Below are positions 44,901 through 51,786 of a stretch of 64,000 nt of DNA, piece after piece. The notes beneath the pieces are model-generated. The model was not told the DNA's origin and did not search any database. It worked only from the letters and a program-made list of their open reading frames with translations. Location of the stretch: contig OZ024877.1 in the NCBI GenBank assembly GCA_964017185.1, positions 8,578,701 through 8,642,700 on the forward strand. The letters run 5' to 3'. The DNA is from Rugalucina vietnamica. Taxonomy: Eukaryota; Mollusca; Bivalvia; Lucinida; Lucinidae. Position numbers and translations under genes: made by a program. The first letter of the stretch is position 1, and every line of letters starts with the position of its first letter.

Positions 44901-46168
44901 CTGATGTGAACGCTTAATTGTTGATTTATCCATTGTATGATAAAATAACAAACATCTAAACAGCAATACATATGGGACATTGGTAATATATTTATGGGCC
45001 GAAATGGTTATGGGCCGAAATGGTTATAGGCCGATATTGTCATGGGCCGAAATGGTTATGGGCCGAAATGACCAGTTACCACGTGTATGACTTTGATGTA
45101 CATGTATATGCAAAATTATGATATTTTCGTACTTGAAAACTAGAAAACAAAAATCAGTTGACAAACAGCGCTCTTTCAACATACAAGCCAGCATTGTTCA
45201 AAATAATTAAAGCCTCAAAGAAGTTGAAAGTCCACTGAGGCTATACCCCTGAACCAAAGATTCAGAGAACCACCACAATTAGCAATTGCAAGAAAATTTC
45301 TATTTTCACTACTTAAAGCTTTTCATTATATGAGACTGCTCACACTTGGATACAGTGATGAAAAACAGAAAAAAATGTCAAGAATGTCTTAAGAGAATCA
45401 AGGTATAACTATTTGGTGTTTGCATATACTTGACTCATTTTTGTATTCTGAAGATATATTTTGCAAGGAAAATTACAATAGAAACTTATTGGTTCTCCAA
45501 ACAGCCAAGCAAAGAATGTGGCCATACCTCACAAAATTCAGTGACAATACAGAAGTACTCTCCGTCAATAAAGCTATCATGGAACTGTACAATACCAGGG
45601 TGATCTAGTTTCGACAACAGTTTGGCTTCATGCATAGCATCGACTGTCTCATCAGGCTGCAGGTCGCCTACTGATATCTCCTTTAACACTTTGCTGAAAT
45701 ATCAAATTTGCAATGTCATAAATTTTACAGATTTGTGAAAGCTCTAGGCACAGATCAGCTGCTCAGTAATATTAGAACTGTATAATCAGCAACTTCCTTA
45801 TTGTTATGGCTTTTTATAACTTAGCTCAAACAAAATTCAATAATCTGTTTTGCTAAATCTGAATCTTTAGCCAGTTTACGTATTTGAATAGAGCCTTAAA
45901 ATCATAACAGGTAGTTTCATGTTCTGGCTCAAATCATATATATTAATGTTGACGTTGACCGATATGTCCTGTATGCCGTCATCTAAACAAACCCTACAAA
46001 CAATTTTATTGTTGACAACACTTACTATTGTCCCTCAGCACCTTTACTTTTACATCGCAAGTCTTTACAGAGGTAGGCTGTACCAAAGTTGCCCTTCCCC
46101 AATTTATTGAGGACTTCATATCTGTTTGCCAACACCCTTGGCTTCTTGTTGATTTTCTTGGGCGGCAT
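20791..46168 (-). CDS. NEK11: NEK11 serine/threonine kinase, complete gene of 13 coding exons
   Basis: The NIMA-related kinase NEK11 is known from human work as a nuclear/nucleolar kinase of the S-phase and G2/M DNA-damage checkpoint that acts on CDC25A. Thirteen exons, found by GT-AG borders and matching phases, total 1989 bp (662 residues plus TAG); human NEK11 has 645. The kinase domain is residues ~17-281: Gly loop [10 protein letters not shown] (23-32), Lys52 in KVLKEI, gatekeeper Thr99, HRDLKT (147-152), DFG (166-168), [10 protein letters not shown] (184-193). A basic helical segment ([20 protein letters not shown], ~335-354) follows, then an acidic region (SDSDEDE, DSDDDAD), then a conserved tail ([12 protein letters not shown] ... 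[15 protein letters not shown]). All three match NEK11 specifically, which separates it from NEK1/3/5. Intron 5 is 13.4 kb; most introns carry mobile elements. All catalytic residues are present, so an active kinase is expected. Confidence 0.95.
21369..22170 (+). mobile_element. Tandem-repeat element (element D) in NEK11 intron 12
   Basis: Left tip AGAGCTGTCGCAGGACAGCG and right tip AATAGCTCTTCCTGTAC, ttt, GTACAGGAGAGCTA (hairpin). Between them are about four units of ~165-170 bp with 'gaccttgacctcaaggtca', 'gatggtactgcataaaact' and 'agtatcaacttgatccat', then AACGCGAACACGAACGCGGA near 22100. Non-coding. Confidence 0.75.
22263..22347 (-). CDS. NEK11: NEK11 coding exon 12
   Basis: Acceptor gttcttccAG. 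Codes residues 568-595 plus two bases: [28 protein letters not shown]. Donor AGGGC|GTATCC is weak, but it is the only one that keeps the frame into exon 13. Confidence 0.85.
22272..22300. other. NEK11: Boundary note: intron 12 begins at 22262
   Basis: Between element D and exon 12 there is ~90 bp of plain intron. No branch-point or regulatory motif stands out. Confidence 0.3.
22770..23027 (-). CDS. NEK11: NEK11 coding exon 11
   Basis: Acceptor atgttccAG. Codes residues 482-567 plus one base: [20 protein letters not shown], acidic SDSDEDE and DSDDDADV, then [17 protein letters not shown]. The IPE...A..YY start matches human NEK11. It is GC-rich compared with its flanks. Donor GCAG|GTAATA is followed by (ATT)n. 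Confidence 0.93.
23028..24359. other. NEK11 intron 10, lower part: nothing recognised
   Basis: AT-rich unique-looking intron. I see a short (AATCA)n run near 23341-23360 and no exon, RNA or mobile element. Confidence 0.5.
24360..24612 (-). mobile_element. Family S hairpin MITE, copy 3 (intron 10)
   Basis: Reverse copy: 'cattacgaaaatgtgcccat' at left, hairpin GTGGGTTAACGTTAGAACTG...GCGGTTCTACTAAGTACCCAC in the centre, GTGAGGTTTATGGGGATATA at right. Confidence 0.75.
25162..25341 (-). CDS. NEK11: NEK11 coding exon 10
   Basis: Acceptor ttctcctAG. Codes residues 422-481 plus one base: [20 protein letters not shown] through [11 protein letters not shown] to SSLDFKD. Two Ser/Thr-Pro pairs are present. 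Donor GATG|GTAAGT. Confidence 0.88.
25450..25580 (-). mobile_element. tRNA(Thr)-like SINE in NEK11 intron 9
   Basis: On the minus strand, an A box (CATGGTATAATGATTAAGC region), an anticodon-like loop TTTGTAA and a B box (GAGTTTGATCCC) form a tRNA-like head that points to a Thr(TGT) ancestor. The tail is 'cagcaccctggtttaaaatc' on the plus strand. No clear duplication. Confidence 0.5.
25999..26116 (-). CDS. NEK11: NEK11 coding exon 9
   Basis: Acceptor tgctcttAG. Codes residues 383-421 plus one base: [20 protein letters not shown], then [13 protein letters not shown]. Low-complexity linker with weak conservation; supported by splice signals and phase. Donor CCTA|GTAAGT. Confidence 0.88.
26145..26480 (+). 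mobile_element. Family U MITE, copy 1 (intron 8)
   Basis: TACCGTTCTAATTAGCGCAC at left is inverted as GTGCGCTAATTAGAACAAAT plus ACAGTA at right. Inside, 'ataagcgcacac' and 'tgcgcttatt' form a second inverted pair. 336 bp, AT-rich, non-coding. The opposite-oriented copy is at 28761. Confidence 0.78.
26894..27098 (-). CDS. NEK11: NEK11 coding exon 8
   Basis: Acceptor tttttcAG. Codes residues 314-382: [20 protein letters not shown], then [20 protein letters not shown] and a charged helical run. It matches the human segment around TPRERMRLRKLQAADEKARK. Donor TCA|GTAAGT. Confidence 0.95.
27243..27340 (-). mobile_element. Possible degenerate SINE (family T) fragment
   Basis: 'ccctgtcaacaaattttcag', 'gggagttaatgtttcttgcc' echo the body of the family T SINE. 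The tRNA head is lost. Confidence 0.45.
27548..27700 (-). mobile_element. Family P MITE, copy 9 (truncated)
   Basis: Left tip GAGCTGTGTCATGAG; the core lost one palindrome arm ('cagcttcgcagtaacctttg'). It stops near 27700, next to copy 10. Confidence 0.75.
27710..27928 (+). mobile_element. Family P MITE, copy 10, next to the NEK11 exon 7 donor
   Basis: Tips GAGCCGCGACGCGAG and CACGATGCGGCTC; duplication ATTT (27706-27709, 27929-27932). Ends 16 bp from the GT of intron 7. An internal deletion removed part of the left half. Confidence 0.9.
27946..28037 (-). CDS. NEK11: NEK11 coding exon 7
   Basis: Acceptor cttttacAG; starts [20 protein letters not shown] and ends EEIARV plus two bases. It is weakly conserved, but it is the only segment found that joins exon 6 (phase 0) to exon 8 (needs two bases) in frame. 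Donor GTCTT|GTAAGC. A MITE begins 16 bp past the GT. Confidence 0.85.
28196..28403 (+). mobile_element. Family P MITE, copy 11 (intron 6)
   Basis: Tips GAGCCGCCTCATGGG and CCCACGTGGCGGCTC; duplication AAAT (28192-28195, 28404-28407). The left palindrome arm is deleted ('ctatccgactgtacagttactgcgaagctg'). Confidence 0.9.
28516..28722 (+). mobile_element. tRNA-derived SINE (family T), young copy (intron 6)
   Basis: Head GGGAGCGCGGTGGCGTAGTG with A box, CTTCGATCCCC B box; body 'cgtgtccttgagcaagacac'; tail TTGACTGGGACGTTAAGCCT and (CAAA)n. A perfect 14-bp target duplication, CATTTCCTATTTTT (28502-28515, 28723-28736), gives exact borders. Confidence 0.95.
28761..29116 (-). mobile_element. Family U MITE, copy 2 (intron 6)
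   Basis: TACCGTATTCACTCTAATTA at left, TGTGCGCTAATTAGTATGAC and TATGGTA at right; inverse orientation to 26145. 'gttctaattagcgcacacta' near 28835 suggests an internal rearrangement or second tip. Confidence 0.72.
29259..29337 (-). CDS. NEK11: NEK11 coding exon 6
   Basis: Acceptor cattccAG. Codes residues 257-283: [26 protein letters not shown], the end of the kinase domain with the conserved Arg of subdomain XI. Donor GCG|GTGAGT, phase 0. Confidence 0.95.
29360..29594 (-). mobile_element. Family P MITE, copy 12
   Basis: Tips GAGCTGTGTCATGAG and CGTGTCATGGCTC. The core has the CAGCTGTGCAGTAACTGCAC variant on both arms. It lies 22 bp from exon 6 on the upstream (transcript 5') side, just before the composite element. 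Confidence 0.85.
29658..29845. repeat. Left terminal inverted repeat of the composite
   Basis: Several head-to-head copies of AACGATAACTGTCCA and TGGACACTTATCGTT, so the terminal repeat can itself fold. Partner at 42285-42398. Confidence 0.8.
30040..30890 (+). repeat. ~180-bp tandem repeats, left arm
   Basis: Each unit carries 'tagaagtccagatcttgaca', 'ttggctttcattccatgaca', 'tgggtccatgc' and 'ggttaaaatctagaacacc'. Five units. Inverse partner at 41340-42190. Confidence 0.8.
30890..31510 (+). repeat. 128-bp tandem repeats with AGGTCA palindromes, left arm
   Basis: Five units with 'cttctttcagataatgag', 'gaccagacctttgaccc', then AGGTCANNNTGACCT and 'aatttcatggtccagtgatt'. Exact palindromes at 30971, 31099 and 31227. 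Confidence 0.85.
31510..32206 (+). repeat. Central array with CAACGATAACTGTTCA, left part
   Basis: Two alternating sub-units ('accaaagatgaaatcattcaaa' type and 'acgacgggtaaaatgattca' type), continued after the hAT insertion at 37451. Confidence 0.8.
32820..33520. repeat. 21-bp palindromic tandem array, left arm
   Basis: About 32 units. CGACTTGTTAAG-type and CAACTTATTAA-type units are interspersed. The array ends TTATTATTACATGTTGTGAA, mirrored at the start of the right arm. Confidence 0.95.
33521..33930. other. Spacer of the 4-kb element, first part
   Basis: Unique-looking AT-rich DNA with no exon or known repeat that I recognise. Confidence 0.5.
33936..34090 (+). mobile_element. tRNA-derived SINE in the spacer
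   Basis: A box (GGTGGTGTAATGGATAGCG), B box (GGGTTCAAAACCC), then a ~75-bp body ('gttggtgacaaatgttcacc', 'aaaccgcccatagggtgtaa') and a T-rich end. The anticodon arm does not pair well, so it is not a working tRNA. Confidence 0.65.
34085..34570. mobile_element. Degenerate family P-like MITE remnants
   Basis: 'cttgagaaaacttgtcttcagg' and 'tgtagcaaaaacaaaagatgcagataagc...ggttttctcat' resemble family P halves, with other sequence between. Too decayed for borders. Confidence 0.35.
34572..34627 (+). mobile_element. SINE tail fragment
   Basis: 'aaattgttgactgggacgtt' plus 'aaacctccatacaataaaaac' is the 3' end of the family T SINE without its head, as seen after 5' truncation. Confidence 0.6.
34652..34908 (+). 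mobile_element. Family S hairpin MITE, copy 4
   Basis: Starts GTATACCCCTTAGACCCCAC. The hairpin GTGGGTACTCGTTAGCACTG with AGGCGGTTCTAACATGTACC is intact; an (AT)n run follows near 34818. Confidence 0.8.
34909..35640. other. Spacer of the 4-kb element, last part
   Basis: Several 'gtgagctaacaag' motifs (34960, 35268, 35287) echo the AGCTCACC tips of element A and may be remains of a related element. Nothing else recognised. Confidence 0.4.
35750..36600. repeat. 21-bp palindromic tandem array, right arm
   Basis: Inverted partner of 32820-33520. A ~180-bp higher-order block with AGAAGTCGACATTTCAACAT appears twice (35930, 36095), which the left arm lacks, so the arms have diverged by block duplication. 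Confidence 0.9.
36780..37080. repeat. A/T-rich simple repeats inside the hAT element
   Basis: (AAT)n, A-runs and an (AT)n tract at 37029-37041. Confidence 0.8.
37451..38850 (+). repeat. Central array with CAACGATAACTGTTCA, right part
   Basis: Continues 31510-32206 in the same direction. Higher-order units of ~420 bp pair 'agacagaagcggttgcactg' with 'agacagttatggttgcattg'. Partial units near 38440-38500 show recent unequal exchange. Confidence 0.8.
38870..39589. other. Unique-looking segment inside the composite
   Basis: No mirror partner on the left side. Short open frames here show no domain. It may be captured host DNA or a decayed part of the element. Confidence 0.4.
39590..41330 (-). 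repeat. 128-bp tandem repeats with AGGTCA palindromes, right arm
   Basis: About 12 units, inverse to 30890-31510, entered by a tip-like AGAGTTGTCGCATGATAGCG similar to element D. Exact GGTCANNNTGACC cores at 40089, 40473, 40967, 41095 and 41223; others differ by one base. Confidence 0.85.
41340..42190 (-). repeat. ~180-bp tandem repeats, right arm
   Basis: Inverse of 30040-30890; carries 'ttctagattttaacctctag', 'ccccacccc' and 'gtatgaatgctttctg'. Confidence 0.8.
42285..42398. repeat. Right terminal inverted repeat of the composite
   Basis: Mirror of 29658-29770 with a few changes (for example GGACTGTTATCG for GGACAGTTATCG). Confidence 0.8.
42705..42854 (-). CDS. NEK11: NEK11 coding exon 5
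   Basis: Acceptor atttcAG. Codes residues 207-256 plus two bases: [20 protein letters not shown] and [20 protein letters not shown]. Donor AAATT|GTGAGT. The next exon lies 13.4 kb away, across the composite repeat. Confidence 0.95.
43166..43252 (-). mobile_element. Family P MITE fragment, copy 13 (intron 4)
   Basis: Right third only ('cttctgtaactgtacagcct' to CACGCACAGGCTC). It ends 25 bp before exon 4, close to the donor side of intron 4. Confidence 0.7.
43278..43439 (-). CDS. NEK11: NEK11 coding exon 4
   Basis: Acceptor ttctgtAG. Codes residues 153-206 plus two bases of Trp207: [19 protein letters not shown], the activation segment and [17 protein letters not shown]. Donor TG|GTAAGT. Confidence 0.95.
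43641..43853. mobile_element. 213-bp MITE with TACTGTA tips (intron 3)
   Basis: TACTGTAGATCCGGAAATAT is inverted as ATTTCCGAATTTACAGTA (ends 43853). Inside, TCGCGAATTCAAAGTTCTTG and 'cttgcgaattcaagaacttg' repeat. The TA at each end suits a TA-targeting (Tc1/mariner-like) MITE; inference only. Confidence 0.75.
43855..43976 (+). mobile_element. Family S hairpin MITE, partial copy 5 (intron 3)
   Basis: 'ttttactcagaacatagatt', GTGGGTACACATTAAAACCA and a shortened return arm. Confidence 0.6.
44207..44355 (-). CDS. NEK11: NEK11 coding exon 3
   Basis: Acceptor cttgcAG. Codes residues 104-152 plus two bases: [15 protein letters not shown] through the catalytic loop HRDLKT. Donor ACTAG|GTATTA. The frame running upstream past 44355 is intron and repeat, not protein. 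Confidence 0.95.
44399..45080. mobile_element. 682-bp foldback element with GGCCGAAAT repeats (intron 2)
   Basis: The left arm (44399-44505) is five to six ~17-bp units, CATTTCGGCCCATAACC, and the right arm (44993-45080) is the same in reverse. Tips GGTTCCGGGTCATTTCGG and CCGAAATGACCAGTTACC. Perfect 8-bp duplication ACGTGTAT (44391-44398, 45081-45088). The ~490-bp centre is AT-rich with no transposase. The duplication length would suit a Mutator-like or similar element. Confidence 0.85.
45528..45693 (-). CDS. NEK11: NEK11 coding exon 2
   Basis: Acceptor atttcAG. Codes residues 48-103, including [20 protein letters not shown], the helix C glutamate region and gatekeeper TEFCE. Donor GAG|GTATGG, phase 0. 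This block is among those closest to human NEK11. Confidence 0.95.
46026..46168 (-). CDS. NEK11: NEK11 coding exon 1
   Basis: ATG at 46166-46168 opens [20 protein letters not shown] and the Gly loop. It codes residues 1-47 plus two bases of Tyr48. Donor CAATA|GTAAGT. The short basic leader before RYEV fits an N-terminal start. Confidence 0.92.
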
Positions 46169-46764
46169 TATTTCAACCAGCTTCCTTCAGAATCATGAGA
46201 GTTGATGGTACTGAAGTTGGCTTTTTTCTTTGGGAAAAAATAGTGGAAAGACAGCCGTGTGACATATATCCTTTCCTCTCTATAAACTGAGGGGTAGATC
46301 TTGGCACACTACGGAACCTGTCAAAACTGATGACAGAAGGCCTCCGCCATTAGCGTCCTTTGTTACCAGTGAGCGAGGTCATTTTGACGGTCATGCAATG
46401 CAAAATTTTGCGTTCAAACATTAAATCACTAATGTGCAATATTGATTTAAGTGTTGCACAGTATTGGAAACATCGTCTTTCTCTTTTTCTTGTTTTATGG
46501 CCGTATTTTAGACCGATTTTATTTGCGAAACAGCGAGCACCTGTCAACTATTACGCATGCGTACTTGATTTTTAGAGTCTATTGGTGCGATCACCGTGTC
46601 GTATTGTTACTGGTATCATGATATTCTGCCATCATCGGCACACCTCGTATTCAACAGGTGACCAATTAATATGAAATAAAGGCACACTGCCTTATCTGCA
46701 AACACACACGGAAAACCGTATGCTGGGATATTTTTGTCAATAAGTGTATCCAGCTATCCATTTT
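46169..46764 (-). promoter_or_regulatory. Upstream region of NEK11
   Basis: Presumed promoter and 5' UTR, on position alone. No TATA box at a fixed place stands out. An imperfect GCCATTAGCGTCC segment (46337-46352) is the most GC-rich part. No MITE or SINE is seen here, unlike in the introns. Confidence 0.35.
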
Positions 46765-47714
46765 AGTAGACCTGAGTAAGTAGACCTTGTAGGTAAACCT
46801 AGGTAGGTAGATCTTGGTAAGTAGACCTTGGTAGGTAGACCTAGGTAAGTAGACCTAGGTAAGTAGACCCCGGAAGTAGACCTTGGTAAGTAGACATAGT
46901 AGGTAGACCCAGGTAAGTAGACCTAGGTAGGTAGACCTTGGGAAGTAGACCTAGGTAAGTAGACTTTGGTAAGTAGACATAGATAGGTATGTATACCTTG
47001 GTAAGTAGACCTAGGTAGGTAGACCTAGGTAAGTAAACCTTGGTAAGTAGACGTAGATAGGTAGACCTTGGTAGGTAGAAATAGGTTAGTAGACATTGGA
47101 AGTAGACTTAGTATATAGGTTTTGGTAGGTAGACCTTGGTAGGTAGACCTTGGTAAGTAGATATTGGTTAATAGACCTAGTAGGTAGACTTTGGTAAGTA
47201 GACCTAGGTGGGTAGACCTTGGTAAGTAGACTTGGTAAGTAGACTATAGAAGGTAGACCTTGGTAAGTAGACCTTGTAGGAAGACCTTGGTAAGTAGACC
47301 CCGGAAGTGAGACCTTGGTAAGTAGACCTAGTTTGATAGACTAAGGTAAGTAGACCTAGGTAGATAAACCTTGGTAAGTAGACCTAGGTATGTAGACATT
47401 GGAAGTAGACCTAGGTATGTAGACATTGGTAACTTGACCTTGGTAAGTAGACCTAGATAGGTAGACCTTGGAAGGTAGACCTAGATAGGTAGACTAAGAC
47501 ATAGGTAAGTAAACCTAGGAAAGGGAACCTTGGTAAGTAGACCCAGGTAGATAAACCTTGGTTAGTAGACTTAGGTAGGTAGACCTTGGAAAGTAGACCT
47601 AGGTAGGTAGACCTAGGTTGGTAGACCTAGTTAGGTAGGTAGACCTTGGTAGGCAGGTAGACCTTGGTAGTTAGGTAGACCTAGATATGTTTTTAGGTAG
47701 ACCTAGGTAGGTAG
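46765..47714 (+). repeat. ~14-bp minisatellite (GTAGACCTTGGTAA type)
   Basis: About 68 units of GTAGACC(T/A)(T/A)GGTA(A/G), with 13-15 bp length changes. TTGG and TAGG variants alternate irregularly. Non-coding. Confidence 0.95.
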
Positions 47715-47980
47715 CTCCCTTAAATGTTTTCCTTCTGTTCCCTCAAACCTCAAATATTGTCCCCCAAAAATAACCAGGCACGTTATTCACGGCGTAATTT
47801 CCGTCTGTTCGAAACGTCTCGATAATTTCGCCGGTTACCTGCTTTAGGTACACCTCGCAGACGCTTGTTTTTTCGAGCGTTTATTGCCTTGTTGACTGGT
47901 TTGCTATAATACGAGGATTTTAACGGTGTAATTTCGAAAAACCAATCTTCATCGTCGTCTGCATTTGTATGATGGTTGCT
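47715..47980. other. Spacer, nothing recognised
   Basis: Moderately GC-rich DNA between the minisatellite and a MITE; no exon or motif supported. Confidence 0.4.
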
Positions 47981-48531
47981 CCAGTTTTCGTGGTACTAAT
48001 AATTCAAAGTCAACCCCAGCGTGATAGATTACATGTCAGATCTTAAATAAATATGGAATGGTGCATAATAATCCTTGGTATTTAATGTCCAGTTTACCTT
48101 TTCATTGCAATTCTGTTTATTGCTTACACAGACGCCATTTTGTATGACGTTTCGATCTTTGACGTCATCAAAATTTAGGCACCAGAATTCGTGGGTCATT
48201 CAAAAACAGACTATCAATTTCAATGCTTCAAAAATATTCTAGACATAGTTTAATGTTCCATTATTTTATTACACCTTGTGAATTGAAATAAGTAATTTTG
48301 AAAATATTTCACTCAGATGTGATACTGAAAACATTTTAAAGACATCTACCCATTTTGAATAAAGCACAAGTCCCATATTCAGATTCAAATCAATGAAAAA
48401 TATCGAACAACCCTCATAAAAACAATCTTTGTTATTTTTCTTGCACAATGTGGATGGTAGACGCCAGTCAACCTGAAATTTTGTGTGAAAATACAGTTTC
48501 AGCTGAAATACACGTATACCACGAAAACTGG
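47981..48531. mobile_element. Possible MITE with CCAGTTTTCGTGGTA tips
   Basis: CCAGTTTTCGTGGTA at 47981-47995 is inverted at 48517-48531. A second 'ccacgaaaactggg' follows directly at 48538. AT-rich centre, no frame. Confidence 0.5.
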
Positions 48532-49170
48532 AACCCCCACGAAAACTGGGCCAAGTACCATAAATTGTGTATTTATTTTTTATTTTTACATTTTGGAAAC
48601 AAATATGATCTGAAATAGGATATATGGAAATATGTTTGACAAAGAAAAATGTTCAGCCGAAAAAAGAAAAAGAAAGTACAAATTTCCCGACATCTGAACG
48701 CATTGTCTGCGCATGCCCATATTCTTCAGGACAAAAATGTCTGCGCCCAAACATTAATGGCCGATATACCGCCGGGTTTGTTCGGTACGCTTTGTAGATA
48801 TAGATTTTAGATTTTTACGTACGTTTGTCGTAAAGCATGTGTTTTGCTATTATCACGCCTCAGTGACAACATTAATGTCCATCACATAACATTTACTTTA
48901 TATGTTCCTTTGTAAGATAACCATGTCATATCCATCTCGATACCCCTTGACACCTCCATATTGATTCACATCCACACACATTATCCAAACACACTAAAAT
49001 TAATTTATACATATTTATTCACATACCAAGCACTGACTACGCTCAATAAGCGGACACAGTCACTGAACACACTCGCCCTGGAAACACAAATAACTGCAAA
49101 CCTGCTCAGGCCAGTGAAAACACACAGTGAAAATATTTACCAAGCACTCTTTCTAACCGATTCATGGAAA

Positions 49171-50713
49171 CCAGTCTCTCACTCACTGTCTGGGCACACC
49201 CCTCAAGCGCATACACTCACTGTCTGGGTACACTCACCGAGCACACACCTCAAGCACATACATTAACTGTCTGGACACACTCATCAAGCATACTCCTCAA
49301 GCACATACACTCACTGTCTGGGTACACTCACCGAGCACACTCCTAAAGCACATAAACTCACTGTCTGGGCACACTCACCGAGCACACTCTTCAATATCAC
49401 ACTCACTGTTTAAGCACACTCAGTGAGAACACTCCTCGAGCACATACACTCACTGTCTGGGCACACTCACAGAGTACACTCCTCAAACACATACACTCAC
49501 TGTCTGGGCACACTCATCGATCACACTCCTCAAACACATACACTCACTGTGTCTGGGCACACTCACCGAGCACACTCTTCAATATCACACTCACTGTTTA
49601 AGCACACTCCTCGAACACATACACTCACTGTCTGGGCACTCACCGAGCACACTCCTCAAACACATACACTCACTGTCTGGGCACACTCACCGAGCACACT
49701 CTTCAATATCACACTCACTGTTTAAGCACACTCAATGAGCACACTCCTCGAGCACATACACTCACTGTTTAAGCACACTCAATGAGCACACTCCTCGAAT
49801 GAGCACATACACTCTGTCTGGGCACACTCACCGAGCACACTCCTCAAACACATACACTCACTGTCTGGGCATACTCACCGAGCACACTCCTCAAACACAT
49901 ACACTCACTGTCTGGGCACACTCACTGAGCACACTCCTCAAACATATACACTCACTGTGTCTGGGCACACTCACTGAGCACACTCCTCAAGCACATACAC
50001 TCACTCTCTGGGCACGCTCACAGAGTACACTCCTCAAGCACATGCACTCACTGTCTGGGCACACTCACCGAGCACACTCCTCAAGCACATACACTCACTG
50101 TCTGGGCACACTCACCGAGCACACTCCTCAAGCACATACACTCACTGTCTGGGCTCACTCACCGAGCACACTCCTCAAACATATACACTCACTGTGTCTG
50201 GGCACCCTCACCGAGCACACTCCTCAAACACATACACTCACTGTGTCTGGGCACACTCACTGAGCACACTCCTCAGTCACTCACTCACTGTTTGGGCACA
50301 CTCACCGTGTACACTCTTCAAGCATATACACTCACTGTGTCTGGGCTCACTCACCGAGCACACTCCTCAAACATATACACTCACTGTGTCTGGGCACACT
50401 CACTGAGCACACTCCTCAGTCACTCACTCACTGTTTGGGCACACTCACCGTGTACACTCCTCAAGCATATACACTCACTGTGTCTGGGCACACTCATCGT
50501 GCACACTTCTCAAGCACATACACTCACTGTCTGGGCACACTCACCGAGCTCACTCCTCAAGCACATGCACTCACTGTCTGGGCACACTCACCGAGCACAC
50601 TCTTCAAGCACATACACTCACTGTCTGGGCACACTCACCGAGCATACTCCTCAAGCACATGCACTCACTGTCTGGGCACACTCACCGAGCACACTCCTCA
50701 ATCACACATTCAC
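49171..50713 (+). repeat. 48-bp minisatellite
   Basis: About 32 units; one unit is GCACACTCACCGAGCACACT, CCTCAAGCACATACACTCAC, TGTCTGGG. Variants include TGTGTCTGGG (+2), shorter CACTCTTCAATATCACACTC forms and 50279/50409 block duplications. Because 48 is a multiple of 3, open frames up to 154 codons appear in several frames; the frame shifts at +2 units, so it is not treated as a protein gene. Confidence 0.9.
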
Positions 50714-51753
50714 TCATAAACACTTTAACGGAGGACATGTTCTTACAGAATAACTTATTCAAAGTGCATATTCAAAAGCCGCGTATACAGTTATTTTCCT
50801 AATTTCGAATCTTGTCCAGTTCCGAATTACGTGGCCTTATAACATGTATAACCAACAGTGGTAAGAATTAGAGACAAATAGTTTGTATGGTCATAAAGTC
50901 CATCTGTATCTCTTACTCCGCATGAAGCCAGATTTTGAAAACACATTGACCACTTAGTATATGAAGCTTATATAATGTGATTCTTTTGTCTCAGACATAT
51001 TTGCTTTCTGCGTTTTCGGAGTTTAAAGATGATTTTATCAAAATGGTTCTTTCGCAATTGACCAAAATTTGTAAGACAACATGGACGCCATCCTAAGTTT
51101 CTCAAAATACTCAATGATGACAAAGTGACTTCACTCAGACCCTTTGACGACTAAGTCTAAAAACACGGAACTGAACCAGTTTTTCAAGCCGATGTCATTC
51201 TGAAATGTATTAAGTCACTTTTAAGCATGGTCGTTGGCTTTGGTGATTTTCCACTTTGTAACCACATGGTCCTACATGTGTTCTGTATTTCTGGAAATTC
51301 ATATCAAGGGATAGTACTTTGCGGGTAGGTAAGCTTTCTAAACTTGAGCTACTGAATTTAATGCGCACTAGCTATAGTTTAATAGATTACTTGTTAAAAT
51401 ATGAATCCATGCAGTTGCTCATGGTTGCATATTAAACAAGCTAAAATAATGTAGACAATGGTCAGGAAATGGCGCAATCAGAAAGAAATTCCCACTCCAA
51501 AAACCGAGGTTGGAAAAAACCTAATTGACAATCAGGTACTTTTACTAAGAACGCATATTGTAAGCCGAGTGAGCAGCTTTTTCTCAATAGGCGGCCACTT
51601 AGTTACCCGAACTTAAAACGTACTTAAAGTGCAAACAGCACAGGATTCAACACCAAAAACATAAAAAACAAAACACAATGGAACCACAATAGAAGTATCG
51701 CCTTAGAACGATCAGGAATATAAAATTACTGGCTAACATAAAAAATATAAAAA

Positions 51754-51786
<33 letters not shown>

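Noticed and set aside
49423..50753. Repeat protein of ~150 residues (THCLGTLTEHTPQ)
   Set aside because: The unit is 48 bp, so any stop-free unit gives an open frame. Frames are broken by +2 units, and no start or promoter context was seen.
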